Shown: in pieces, positions 36,739 through 48,301 of the stretch
How the letters are laid out: the number at the start of each line of letters is the position of its first letter
Numbering within the stretch: position 1 is the first letter of the stretch
From: Diadophis punctatus similis
Taxonomy: Eukaryota > Chordata > Lepidosauria > Squamata > Dipsadidae
Length of the DNA stretch: 64,000 nucleotides
NCBI GenBank assembly: GCA_023053685.1
Contig: JALIGW010000003.1
Location: forward strand, 47,643,996-47,707,995
Direction: 5' to 3'
Position numbers and translations under genes: made by a program
The notes under the pieces: model-generated
Database searches by the model: none
Told to the model about the DNA's origin: nothing
What the model saw: the letters and a program-made list of their open reading frames with translations, nothing else

Positions 36739-37088
36739 CAGGTAGTCCTTGACTTACCATCATTTGTTGAGTGACCAAAGTTACAACAACATTGAAAAAA
36801 ATGACTTATGACCATTTTTCACACTTACGACCAATTCAGCATCCCCCGTGGTAACATGATCAAATTCCGGACACTTGGCAACTGGCATGTATTTATGATA
36901 GTTGCAGTGTGCCAACGTCATGTGATCATCTTTTGGGACCTGACGAGCAAAGTGGAAGTCAGATTCACTTAACAATTGTGTTACTAACTTAACTGCAGTG
37001 ATTCACTTAACTGTAGCAAGGTGGTAAAATGGGCAAAACTCACTTAATAACTGTTTTGCTTAAGTGGTAGTAAGTCAAGGACTACTTG
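36739..37088. mobile_element. Tigger-like MITE, full length
   Basis: Ends caggtagtccttgacttacc and gtaagtcaaggactacttg with flanking TA on both sides (36737-36738, 37089-37090). Same interior order as 5363-5742. Confidence 0.75.
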
Positions 37089-37090
37089 TA

Positions 37091-38364
37091 GTTCTTGCAC
37101 ATATATCAGAATAGTTTGCCACTGTCACATTCATTCTGCACCATCATTATCCTCCAACACTCACCCTTCCTTAGATCTATCCACCACCCTCTCTTCTTTG
37201 TTTCTATCTTATTGTGTCACTAGCGGACAAAGATGGAATCAGAAAGCAAAGTGGACTTTTTCTAAAGGTTGTCATGCTAATGATGTACATGTTCTGAAGT
37301 TACAAACTCGCACTTACATTAATCCAGGCTTTCCAAGCTGGTTGCCTTTATAAGCTATTAGAATGCAAGTCCCCTTGTCTTCAACTGGCACAATCCATAC
37401 AATTCCCATAATCATCACCACCAGCTGACATGGAACACTAGAGGTGACTAGGCTAAATACGTAAGAGTCATGTATTTTAATGGCCAATTATGTGTTTCTA
37501 CATTTTTTTCATTTGAGCAAACTGTGCGTGTGCATATGCATATTGTCTTAAGCACAGATGTTAGCTCCTACCCTTATTCTGAAAATAGTTGCTGTTTCCA
37601 CACCGCCATTGGCAGCCTAGCTTCACAATGCAAGGTGGAATCAACTAATTAAACATTGAGTCCAGTCACTGCCTTGCTGAATATAGCATTAGAAGCAAAA
37701 CAATAAGGATAAGAAGCACAATAGCACATGAAGCAAAGGCAAATAGACAGAATAGAATGTTCTCATTTGCACTTTCAATATCTGTGATCTCTTCACTTCC
37801 TCTCCCATTAACTGTGCTTTTGGCTAAATAAACATCAAAGAGCATTCAGAGTGTTCCTTTCATCTAGAAATGCCGGAGAAGCCCCAAGATTGGATCTCCT
37901 CCCCATACCAATTTGGAGTTGATATAACAAATTCCATCCATTGCTAAGGGAACATAAAAACATTGACAAGTACCGCTTATTCACTTCTGTTGCCTTAAGC
38001 TGGCTCAGCTGGAAAGGCTCAGGAAGTGCCATGACTTTACTTCCACGTATCAAGCTCTTTCAATTATATGGTAACACTGGCAGCTTAGAAGTGGAATTTA
38101 CCTAATTATTCCTATCATTGGAATTGCCTTGTTAGGATAGTATAGAGCACTAGGATGACCTTGAGGTGCTAAGGAGAGCAAAAACAGCTCATTTTTTAGC
38201 ACACAGAAATTTCACAGTGTACCTGTAATTTTGCTTGCTTGTACAGAAACGACGAGAACCTTGAGAGACTCAATGCTCATATGTCTATAACAGGTCCCCA
38301 GAACTATCTAAGTTCTGTTGATATGTCAAGAATCAACAGGAGAAAGATAGGCATTGTGAACTAG
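37091..38364. other. Unique sequence
   Basis: No gene or repeat recognised. Confidence 0.5.
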
Positions 38365-39115
38365 TATCATAGTGAATCATAGTTTCATAGAGATGGAAGG
38401 ACCTGTTTGGGCCATTTGGGCCTTGTCCAGTGCAGAAATCCAAATTAAGCAACCCCAACAAGTGGTTGTGTAGCTACCACTTAAATATATCTAGGAATGG
38501 AAAGCTCACAATCTCCTTTGTTGAATTGCTCTTACTGTTAGGAAGTACTGCCTTTGTGCATCTATGACTATTATTCTGTACACTTGGACAACAGAAATTA
38601 GGATGTGACCTAGTTCTGGATTACATACCTTCAGTTCAGGGGAGGGTTCTGGTTACGTTCGCTACCGGTGCGCATCGTGAGCATGCACAGAAGTGAAATC
38701 GCGTCCCACCATGCAATTTCACTTCCGCGTATGCTCAGGACGACATTACAAGCCGAAACACAGCTGAGGAGCTTCTCAGCTGTGCTTCGGAGGAAGAATA
38801 AAGGTCAGTATTCACACAAGGGCAAGTGGGATGGCTTTTTTCCGACAGCTCAGGATGCAGAGAAGCGCCAAAAATGACATCATCGCCGGACTCCTACCGG
38901 AGCTGCGCTCCGCGCCACACCGGTAAGAACCCACCACTGCTTCAATTGCTTTATCTCAGGACAAAACTTCTCAATTTTTCTTGCTATGACCTTGTTAGAA
39001 TTAGCTTCAGTCCTTCAGTTACCATCAATGCCTTTCTCTAGACCTCTTCCAAATTGTATCCAAGGTGCCCAGAATTTGACACAATTCTCAAGGTACGGGT
39101 CTGGCTGATGCAGAA
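38365..39115 (-). mobile_element. Old CR1 LINE fragment, antisense, split by a hAT element
   Basis: The plus strand shows the complement of a CR1 3' UTR with heavy divergence: agatggaaggacctgtttgg, caagtggttgtgtagctacc, aatctcctttgttgaattgc, then after the insertion tctagacctcttccaaattg and tccaaggtgcccagaatttg. A hAT element (38637-38939) interrupts it, with duplicated target cttcagtt/cttcaatt. Confidence 0.55.
38637..38939. mobile_element. hAT MITE, 303 bp, inserted in CR1
   Basis: Ends caggggagggttctgg and taagaacccaccactg, flanked by cttcagtt (38629-38636) and cttcaatt (38940-38947), 7/8. Contains an imperfect palindrome around agaagtgaaatcgc ... caatttcacttccgcg and gctgaggagcttctcagctg. 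Confidence 0.75.
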
Positions 39116-39476
39116 TATAGTAGAGCTGTTATATCCCATGATCCAGAGACTAGACATGTTTTGATTAACCTGTAATTGCACTTATCTTGGCCCCAATTAA
39201 TGTGTACCTTTTGTTTGTCTCCGAGCCAATAGATTATGATCTGGATGCTGTTTCCACCAGCAATTTGCAATAATCAGATCACTTCTGATTAGATACGTAT
39301 AGGATTTAAGACAAAGGAAATACAGAGGTCAACAATAAATATATCAGAGATACAGAAATCTATGAAAATACAATGAAATTGGACTTTAAAGAATACAGAA
39401 CACAGCTTGTAGGAAATACAGGCAGTCCTCGACTTACGACCACAATTGAGCCAAAAATGTATGTAGCTGTGAACTA

Positions 39477-40277
39477 CCGTATTTTTTGGTGTATAAGACG
39501 CACCGGAGTATAAGACGCACCTAGATTTTAGAGGAGGAAAACAAGGAAAAAAGTATTCTGAACCAAATGGTGTAGTAATATATTATTTAATAAAATACCA
39601 GTGTACAGTAGCAGAATACTTTTTACAACCATGTACACTTTTTACAAACTTCAAACTTGACAGCTTTAAGACTTGTGGATTTCAACTCCCAGAATTCCTC
39701 CTCCATTCATGCTAGCTCAGGAATGGGAGTTGAAGTCCACAAGTCTTAAACTTGCCAAGTTTGAAGACCCTTGCACCCCTAACCCAGGGGTCTTCAAACT
39801 TGACAGCTTTAAGACTAGTGGACTTCAACTCCCAGAATTCCTCCTCCAGTCATGCTAGATGGGGTAATTAGAAGGCAAAAACACCCCCATTTTTGCAAAA
39901 AATGGCCGGTTTTTCACACATTTTTTTTTTCAAAAACAGGGCATGCAGAGGGTTTGGAAAGCCTGCAGAGCGCTTCTAGGAGGTGGGGGAGGCAAAACCG
40001 CCCCCATTTTTGGAAAAAAATGGCCCATTTTTCGCTCTTTTTTTGCAAAAACAGGGCATGCAGAGGGTTTGGGAAGCCTGCAGAGTGCTCCTAGGGGGTG
40101 GGGGAAGGCAAAAATGCCCCCATTTTTGCAAAAAACGGCCCATTTTTCACAAAAATGGGATATGGGCACGGGGCTTCGGGAGGCCAAAAATGGCTGTATT
40201 CGGTATATAAGACGCACAAACATTTCCACCCTCTTTTGGGGGGCAAAAAGGCGCGTCTTATACTCCGAAAAATATGG
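39477..40277. mobile_element. Second copy of the ccgtatttttcgg family, nested in a Tigger-like MITE
   Basis: Left end ccgtattttttggtgtataa, right end ttatactccgaaaaatatgg, both next to TA (39475-39476, 40278-40279). The interior differs from the 23724 copy. It contains foldback hAT pieces (39648-39855) and about 2.4 tandem units of roughly 113 bp (39870-40160, built on agggcatgcagagggtttgg and cccccatttttgcaaaaa). Confidence 0.75.
39648..39855. mobile_element. One complete and one truncated foldback hAT MITE in tandem
   Basis: The first unit runs from cttcaaacttgacagcttta to gccaagtttgaagaccc, an inverted repeat around gtggatttcaactcccagaa. The second starts at 39786 with caggggtcttcaaacttgac and stops in the loop at atgctag. 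They lie inside the 39477-40277 element. Confidence 0.6.
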
Positions 40278-40918
40278 TATATTTACAATTAAGTGAATTT
40301 TGCCCAATTTATGACCCTTTGTTAAATGAATCACCACAGTTGTTAATAACACAGTTTTTAAGGGCATCTGCTTCCCCACTGACTTTGCTTGTCAGAAGGT
40401 CACAAAAGATGATCACATGACCCTGGGGCACTGCAATTGTCATAAATATGAGTCTGTTGCCAATCGGCCAAATGCTGATCACTTGACCATGGGGGATGCT
40501 GCAACAGTCTTAAGTGTGAAAAACTGCCATAAGTTTTCAGTCACTTTTTTCAGTTCCATTGTAACTTTGAATGGTCACTAAATTAACTCTTGTAAGTCAA
40601 GGATTATCTGTAGATAATTTAAATATATTATAGATTTAGTACTGTAGTAAGATATTAATTTCTAAAACAGTCAAAAGCATTTATAGTGAACATTTTCTTT
40701 TTCTTTGTAAGCTTTCTTTTGTAGAAATCAGACCTGGACTCAGAAATATCTGAACAAACAGCATTCAGACTAATTTGCATCTCATAAAAAGGTATTTAAA
40801 GACCTGTGTTCTGATAGACAAGCACAATTCAAAACGCACTAACAAGGTCTCCTCGAATGGTGACGAAACATTTGCAACCAAATTGCCAAGCTCTGAGCTC
40901 AAACCAGCAGCCTAATTA

Positions 40919-41161
40919 AGAGCCGCGGTGGCACAGTGGTTAGAGTGCAGTACTGCAGGCTACTTCTGCTGATCACCAGCTGCCAGCAGTTTGGCAGATC
41001 GAATCTCACCAGGCCCAAGGTTGACCCATCCTTCCATCCTTCCAAGGTTGGTAAAATGAGGACCCAGATTGTTGGGGGCAAAATGCTGACTCTGTAAACC
41101 ACTTAGAGAGGGCTGTAAAGCACTGTGAAGCAGTATATAAGTCTAAGTGCTATTGCTATTG
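40919..41161 (+). mobile_element. Full-length squamate tRNA-derived SINE
   Basis: It begins agccgcggtggcacagtggt with A-box-like ggcacagtgg and B-box-like gatcgaatctc, continues through attgttgggggcaaaatgct and gagagggctgtaaagcactg, and ends in gctattgctattgct. The 7-bp flank ctaatta occurs at 40912-40918 and 41162-41168, a target-site duplication. It is the best copy of this SINE in the window. Confidence 0.85.
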
Positions 41162-41168
41162 CTAATTA

Positions 41169-42737
41169 CCAACCCAAGCTACTAATATTCAAACACATTT
41201 GTTTTGTAGTACCACATCTGGTCCTTAAAAATCCGGATGACTATTAGTTGGCAGCCAAGGATATTAGAGTTTTCTGTACATTTTTGCATTTTGATTTATG
41301 CTGCCTAGATCTGATAACCCTATGTCTGTGGGATTGATGTCTGAAATTAGACACAGTTGTGGAAACAGAAATTGCAGAGATCACAAAACAACATGTATTA
41401 CAACACTTTAAAAAGGGGGTTTCCTGATAAGGTATTCTAAATGTTTTCAGAAAAACATTTTTATAGCTAAAGCAATGGAGATGATTGTGGTACCTTAATG
41501 CTGGGCTTTTATAGATCTCAATCTATCACCACATTTGTCAAATGGAGTGAGTTTCCTGTTGAATCACAGCTGAGCCAAAAGTAAATTAATTCAGTAGCCC
41601 TGTAGAAAACTTCAGAGCCATGCAGCCCCTTGGGAATGGTGCAAATGCCGTATAAGGAAATGCACTTTGATTAATCATGAGAAACCTTTTAACATCTATT
41701 ATTGGTTTCAACATCTGCTATTTTGTGACAAATGTGGCCTTTGCAATTTCTTTTCTCAAGAATCTCAAGACCATCTTGAGGTCAGAGGAAGAAGTCTTGG
41801 AAAACTGCAATGCTGCCTCATTATTATTATTTTTAATATTACCATTTTTAAAATCAGATTTGTGCCTGTTTATTCTTCTGCCTAGATTGATCATATTGTT
41901 CAATATAAAAATACAACAAACATTGTTTGCAGATGATATTGTGTACTACAATAGAACTAAGCAAGTGTATATTCTTCTGATTTGTGGGGACTTTCCTGAA
42001 ACTATGACACCAACATAGCTAAAACAGCCAAAAAAATCCATATGCCACATTTTTTTACACCACCTTACAGATATCTCCAGCTGGCAATGATGAAAATAAG
42101 TGTGGGTGAATTTAAAACATTTTCACAATTTCAGGAGTGAAAATAGAGGCAGGATTTGCATATGGATAAGAGATTCTCATCAGCATTATTTTAACCAACT
42201 AGTCTATGCAGGAAAATCTTGTTATTTTTAATTACTGTTTTGCTAAAGGAGGCTTTAATGACCTCTTGACTTTCTAACATGCTGCCTGTCTCATTCCCAA
42301 CGATATATATCTAAATGCTATTCGTGTTGTATGGACCATTTTTTCTGCCACAAGATTTGGTTTGCAGATGGTGATTACACAAGTAGAAATGAAACATGAA
42401 CAGCAACCGAACAAATATAATTTATACTGTGTATCTCTGCAAACAATGACCGTAAAATGAGAAAAGGAAGGAGAGGAAATCAAAGGACCGGTCTTACATA
42501 ATAATTTAAAAACGATCATGCAGTCAAGAACAACAAATATTAGATAAGTCAAACAAAGTTAAAATATTATTAAGCCTTTGTAATTAATAAATCAAATGCT
42601 GTAAGTAATAGTTCTCACATTTTTATAACATTTGAGGATAGAAAACATCAGCTAATTCAGAGGACCTTATTTGTGGATACGAAATGTAAAATTTAACTGG
42701 ATTTAATCAAAGTTGCCTTGTTGAAAAGGTCTCATGT
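41169..42737. other. Unique AT-rich sequence
   Basis: The 113-codon frame at 41677-42018 is hydrophobic, A/T-driven and without family signal. Confidence 0.5.
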
Positions 42738-42745
42738 CCTTGCTG

Positions 42746-43077
42746 CAGAGGTGGGATCCTACCTCTGATTGCCGGTGCAGTTAATCGCTGAGTTCGGCGC
42801 AGAGCCGAAGACTCTGCTCCCGTTCGCGGAACGGGAGCTTTCCCTGGGCGCTTTCCCCGCCCGCATGGATGCCGCCAATTGCGTTCTTTTGCCCTCTGCG
42901 CATGCAGAACGCTTTGGGCATGCACAGAGGGCAAAAGAACGCAATTGGCGGCATCCATGCGGGCGGGAAAAGCGCCCGGGGAAAGCTCCCGTTCCGCGAA
43001 CGGGAGCAGAGTCTTCGGCTCTGCGCCGAACTCAGCGATTAACCGCACCGGCAATCAGAGGTAGGATCCCACCTCTG
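42746..43077. mobile_element. 332-bp near-perfect palindromic hAT MITE
   Basis: Left arm 42746-42905 and right arm 42918-43077 (160 bp each) are reverse complements with about 4 mismatches and a 12-base loop. Ends cagaggtgggatcc and ggatcccacctctg. The exact 8-bp repeat ccttgctg flanks it (42738-42745, 43078-43085). GC-rich with CpGs. The frames read on both strands are mirror artefacts of the palindrome. Confidence 0.92.
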
Positions 43078-43085
43078 CCTTGCTG

Positions 43086-43429
43086 GAATGAACAACTTCA
43101 ATATTTTGTCCATGTAAGAAGATTTTTCAGATGGTAACAGTTTCACCCGCATTGTTCATTTAAAATGTACAATAAATCTGATTGCTTCATAATTGTATAC
43201 AACAGAACAGTATATTTGTTTCAACCAAATAATAAATCAGATCAGATCAGCAGATTAATGGTGAGACCTGATGTCACTACTTGCCAGCCCTGATCATTCT
43301 TCACCTCCAGCATTCTGATTAGTAAGTGCAAAGACTCTGTAATTACTTATCAGCAACAAAGGAAGCAGTAACATCTTATATAAAGGAAGTTTTTAGCTTT
43401 AGGAGGAGAGAAGGGCTAGAGATAAATGT
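43086..43429. other. Unique sequence
   Basis: Nothing recognised between the palindromic MITE and the L2 relic. Confidence 0.5.
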
Positions 43430-44085
43430 ATTATTCATTCCATTTATTGATTAGATTGATGCCCATCACAGGGTTCTTGGTCTTTACATCCTACATCATT
43501 GGCAAAGAATAAAAAGTCCATGTTAAAAACACATGAAAGAAAGTAGCAAAATAAATCCTAACATTCACAGCATTAGAACTGTTGGCTACAACTCATTGCT
43601 CAAAGGATTCCTGAACATCTTCCATTTTTATAACATTTGATAGCACAAAGGTGTATCAAATTCCTGGGTAGGGGCTATTCCAAGGTGCAGACATACCAAC
43701 CCAAAGTACAGAATCTGCAAGCCTCATCCCCCACTTCCTTTATGGAATTGGAGACTTCCAGCAGGTTGTCTTGGGACATAAGTTTTGGGCAGGGTGAGAC
43801 TAGTTGAAGCAGGTGGTCCTGTAAGTACCTTAAGGTCAAGTCATGTAAGGATTTAGAGGTTAAGACCAGTGCTCTGAATTGTATTCAGAGGCAAATACGG
43901 AGCCAGTCCATACAGAGTAAATACAGAGTAAATACAGAGTAAAGGTGTAAAGTGATTATGACAAAATCTAGCAACCAGCATCTGGGTCACTGTGTTGTGG
44001 ACTAATTGAAGCCTCTGGGTTGTGTTCAATGGCAAACCCACCTAAAGTGCATTGCAATAGTCCAAACCAGTGGTAATGAAGGCAT
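43430..44085 (-). mobile_element. Degraded L2 LINE fragment, antisense
   Basis: Read on the minus strand, 44070-43860 encodes YCNAL-VGLPLNTTQRLQLVHNTVTQMLVARF-HNHFTPLL, which aligns with the L2 ORF2 segment YCNALYMGLPSKSIRRLQLVQNAAARAV...VTPIL of the better copy at 59470-60456. It carries stops and indels. A short direct duplication (gagtaaatacagagtaaatacagagtaaa, about 43915-43942) interrupts it. The plus-strand left edge near 43440 (ccatttattga) may be its A/T-rich 3' tail. Confidence 0.6.
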
Positions 44086-45289
44086 CTTTTTATTTATATA
44101 TACAAGACAGAAATGTAATTTCAGAAAGCATTTCAGACTTGACCCTACTTCTCACATAGATAGAAGGGAGAAGCATATCCAGACTTGAAAGATTATGTTT
44201 CTGTAACTTTGTGATAAAAAATAATATTAGCACTCATAACTTTGGTTTTCGAAGGACTGACACATACTGAAGGGACAGCTGCAATTGGCACACTACCTAT
44301 GCCTTGAGAAAGGGCAGGGGACACACCCTCCAACTGCTATATAGCAGTAGCCATGCGTTCAGGAGTATCCACTGTTTCAGAGACAGTGCTACTCCAGCAA
44401 GGAACAACACTGGAGGCAGTAGAGAACACCAGTTAACTGTGAGAATTCCATCTTGCTTGGAATCAATTATCAGCCTGTATAATCCCATCCAGGTTGTTAC
44501 AGCCTCCAACATTGGGTTAAGTAAGACATTGACAGTCACTCATACATCTAGGGACCTAGTAATATGGCAATGCATATCACACAACTAAACCACCATACTG
44601 AACTCAGGAGAAATTCAACCTAGAAACAAGGAGGAACTTTCTGACAGTGAGAACAATCATCCAATGGAACAGCTTGCCCTCGGAAGTTGTGGGATCTTCA
44701 TCACTTGAGACTTTCAAGAAGAGATTGGACTGCCATTTGTCAGAAATGGTGTAGGGTCTCCTGCTTGAGCAGGGGGTTGGACTAGATGACCTACAAGGCC
44801 CCTTTCAACTCTGTTAATCTATCTATCATCTTTCCAGGCAAAGCAAAGTATTGTAACAAAGCTAGCACTGATACCTACCTTCCTTTCTCCCCACAGAGAT
44901 AATTGCTTTTTTTGAAGGGGGGATCCAGTACTTAAAATCTCCTTTTTTCACAAAAGTGTCTCAGTTATTGCAGTTCTCCTCTGAAGAATACTTCAAAGCA
45001 CATAACAAGGCCGCATGTCTCCTTCATGAGTGAAAAAATGGCTCTTGTAACAAAGAAACATGTTTGGCCCTGCCTATATAGTATGCTATTACTGCTTTTC
45101 TCCATAACTGCAATCCTGTTAGGTAGGTTGGGCTGAATGAGAGTGACTGCTTCAATACCACATGCTGCCATGCTGCTTCTGCTTCAGCACTGCTAGCCAG
45201 CCACAGTCACGTGATCTACATTTCCAATGGTCCCTGACAGCTTCCAGCAAATCAATAGATAAGTCAGCTGATTAGGTGGCAAGTTGCTT
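44086..45289. other. Unique sequence around a CR1 tail
   Basis: Apart from the CR1 fragment at 44600-44835, nothing recognised. Confidence 0.45.
44600..44835 (+). mobile_element. CR1 LINE 3' end
   Basis: It matches the CR1 3' UTR seen at 10690-11645: gaggaactttctgacagtga, aatggaacagcttgcc, and the terminal gcagggggttggactagatg followed by an octamer tail aactctgttaatctatctat. It is 5' truncated and divergent. Confidence 0.75.
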
Positions 45290-45540
45290 GGGTAAGTCTA
45301 CCATAGCAGCACAACCATCCCAGTCTCACGCTGCACTGGCCACTTCCATACCCCAATGTGCCCTCCATAACTTGCACAGCACCTCTCACAGACTCCTGCA
45401 TGCCCTTCCCAACTTGTGTAGCTCTGTTTGCACACTTCCACACAGCACCCCATATCCTTCCCAACCCATGCCACATTTCTGTGCATCCTCCCTCACCTGC
45501 ACGGCATGTGCTCGGTGACCCACATGGCACTTTTCACATA
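45290..45540. repeat. Degenerate C/A-rich minisatellite-like stretch
   Basis: Imperfect repetition of ccttcccaacttgtg/ccctccataacttgca and cagcacc(t/c)ctcaca with units of roughly 35-60 bp. It directly abuts the hAT element at 45544. Confidence 0.35.
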
Positions 45541-45543
45541 TAA

Positions 45544-45953
45544 CAGCGGCGGGTTGCTGCCTTATCGGTGCCGATGCACTGAGCACGCATCTCCATGCTT
45601 CGGGGGGTGCACTCTCGCTACGCGTGCACACCCCCTTGCGTGATTTTGCTTCTGCGCATGCGCGGAAGCAAAATCGCGCCAAAATCAGGCGAGGGGACAC
45701 ACGCGCGAGATTTCAGTGAGATTTTGTTTCCGCGCATGCGCAGAAGCAAAATCTCACCGAAATCTCTCGCATGCACGCGTCCCCTCGCAAGATTTTGGCG
45801 AGAGTTTGCTTCCGCGCATGCGCAGAAGCAAAATCGACCCAAAATCACCGGGGGGGGAATGGCGACGCGCGCGATGGATAGGCAGAGAGGGCTCCGGAGC
45901 GGTTGCGCAATCCACCGCTCCCTATCGGCAGCTCCGGCAGGAACCCACCTCTG
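45544..45953. mobile_element. hAT MITE, 410 bp, rich in tgcgcatgcgca palindromes
   Basis: Ends cagcggcgggttgctgcc and ggcaggaacccacctctg; flanks acatataa/atatatac match 6/8. Three internal repeats each centre on gcttccgcgcatgcgcagaa-like palindromes at 45653-45664, 45731-45742 and 45813-45824. Confidence 0.65.
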
Positions 45954-47227
45954 ATATATACCCATATGCACTCCTGCACAACTCTGAAGAGATGACTCAG
46001 AGGGTCACAGGTTGCCTCTAAAACAATAATCATTCAGAATAAACATCATTTGAGTCATGAGTTAGTCAGAGATGCGATTAAATGCTCTTTACTTGATCTT
46101 ATCTAAAAGAACAAAACAATCCCAAATGGAAGCAATAGTGAATGAATGTGGCAGAACAAGAAGTCAGCTAGTGGACCAGTTTCTTGTGTTTTCTCTCCAG
46201 ACAAGGAGAGGAGATTGCCCAGAAATCTCCAGGGAGTAGCTCCCCATAACGATATTGCAAGACAGCAGGTCCCAGTGCATTTAGAGCTCTAGAAGTTGAA
46301 GGATTATAGTCTTTGCCCAAGCCTTGGGTTGGTGCCTTCAGAAAGACACTGGGCTCACATACATCTCTTCATAATCATTTTAGGAAACTGCTTGTTAACT
46401 GCTTTTTCTGTCAATGGTACATCCTAATCAGGATCTTATCTGCTATCATAAAACTGGATTTAAAAGAGATTTTGATAGAGGAGCATGCTTTACTAGACAA
46501 GGCTGAGACTGAGACTGATTTGAATGTGAATGTTAAAATGACAAGATAAAAGTATAACATGGGTAAAGATGTCACACTGGATATACAAATGAAGCTGGCT
46601 GAGTCTTAATAATTAAAAGGGATATATAAATAACAAAGCAGAAGAATGATTTACATAACTTTTTCATTCTAGATTTACAAAAGAGATGTATTAAATGCTT
46701 TGAAGGACTTTCAAAGAAAAACTAAAAAGAAATCAAGTTCTGAGACACTATTTAAAAGAATTATAGATCAAGATTGTTAAAAGCAAAGAAAAGGAACATA
46801 AAGCAGGTTTATTTGATCAAGGTTAAATATGTTGTTTCTGATCATTCTGAATGGGTTTTTTTGACAATCAGGATCAAATGACAAAGATTTGTTTATAAGA
46901 TATGACATGGGAAAAATAGATCTTTTGTAATAAGAAAGTAATAAGTTACTATGTTAAAAATAAAAGGAATGTAAAGTTACTATGTTAACAGTAAATTAAA
47001 GGAATGTAAAGTTAGTCGATTTGATTAAGCTGAAATATCCAGTAACTCTTAATAGACTTTTGCTGATAAGAATTAGATGAGAAGGCTTCAAGAATTTGTT
47101 TAAAAGCAAGATATGAGATAGGGGAAGTAGAGAGCTTTTGTACTATCAGAGAAAGTGATAAATTACTGAAATTGTTTGTACTTGTCATGATTAAAAGGAA
47201 AATAATTTATTTATCTTTTTTCTTCAC

Positions 47228-47548
47228 AGGTAGTCCTCAGTTACAATCATTCATTTAGTGACCATCTGACGCCATGGTCACGTGATCAAAATTTTGCCAC
47301 TTGGCAATTGGTACATATTTATGATGGTTGCAATGCCCTGGGGTCATGTGATAACCTTTTGCAGCCTTCTGACAAGCAAAGTCAATGGGGAAGTCAGATT
47401 CACTTAACAACCATGTTATTAACTTAACTGCAGGGATTCATTTAACAACTGTGATAAGAAAGGTAGTAAAATGGTGCAAAACTCACTTAACGCCCTCGCT
47501 TAGCAATGGAAATTTTGGGCTCAATTGTCATAAGTTGAGGATTACCTG
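47228..47548. mobile_element. Tigger-like MITE
   Basis: Left end caggtagtcctcagttacaa, interior ggcaattggtacatatttat and gtcagattcacttaacaacc, right end aagttgaggattacctg followed by TA. The left TA is not preserved. Confidence 0.7.
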
Positions 47549-48264
47549 TAGTATATTTTTTATTTGCACTTTTTAATTTTTTTTCTTTTTCTTTTTTTAC
47601 TCCTATATTTTCTTAAATTGTATTCTTTTTATTCTTGTAACTATAAACTTTATTAAAATTATTATAAAAATAGATTAAATGCTCTTCTAGATTTTTTTTC
47701 TCCAGGACTTCAACAATCAGTTTAAAGCAGAGTCATCAACAACATTTTTATTCAATAATTTCTTCTAGGAATTAACAGCAACCTCCACCTAACGCCATCA
47801 GATTGTGCTAATTAAATGTTAAACATTGTAGCAATTGTTGTGATGCATTCTGTTATCATTTATTTGGTTTTTTGATCAACCTGAAGCATATCAGTTTTTC
47901 ATTAAAATTCACATATCCATATTGTATGCTGATAAAGTATTAGATTAAGATTGGGAAGAAACAGGTTAAAACCCACTGTCAATAATGGATGCTTGCTGGA
48001 TGTCTGAGCCAGTCATTCCCCTTCAATTCAATCTCCCTCACGGTGGTTGTGAGGAAAAAAAATTGAGGCAGCATTCTGTCACGCTGAGTTTCCTAGAGGA
48101 AAGATGAGGTGTAAAATGAATGAATGAATGAATGGAATATTCTTAATTATTATCAAAGACCAGTAACAATTACTTTATCATTTTCTTCTGCAAATCTACA
48201 GCACTAAATTTCTGCATTATATGCTATTTTTATATGATGACATATCTAAAAATATGACACTTTG

Positions 48265-48301
48265 GGGGGGGGGGGGTTTCTGCTTTTTTTTTAAAAAAAA
48301 A
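48265..48301. repeat. Homopolymer cluster G, T, A
   Basis: A run of 12-13 G, then a T-rich stretch, then about 10 A in under 40 bp. It could be an assembly-prone site. Confidence 0.7.

Larger units (their letters stand above)
39419..40610. mobile_element. Tigger-like MITE carrying two further nested insertions
   Basis: Left end caggcagtcctcgacttacg preceded by TA, right end gtaagtcaaggattatctg followed by TA. The interior is split at 39477-40277 by a second TA-inserting element, which itself contains foldback hAT sequence. Confidence 0.7.

Noticed and set aside
41677..42018. 113-codon hydrophobic frame containing FADD
   Set aside because: It looks like an RT active-site box, but the neighbouring residues do not fit any reverse transcriptase. 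The match is chance.
42707..43137. Mirror-image 115- and 122-codon frames on both strands
   Set aside because: They encode nearly the same peptide on each strand because the DNA is a palindrome.
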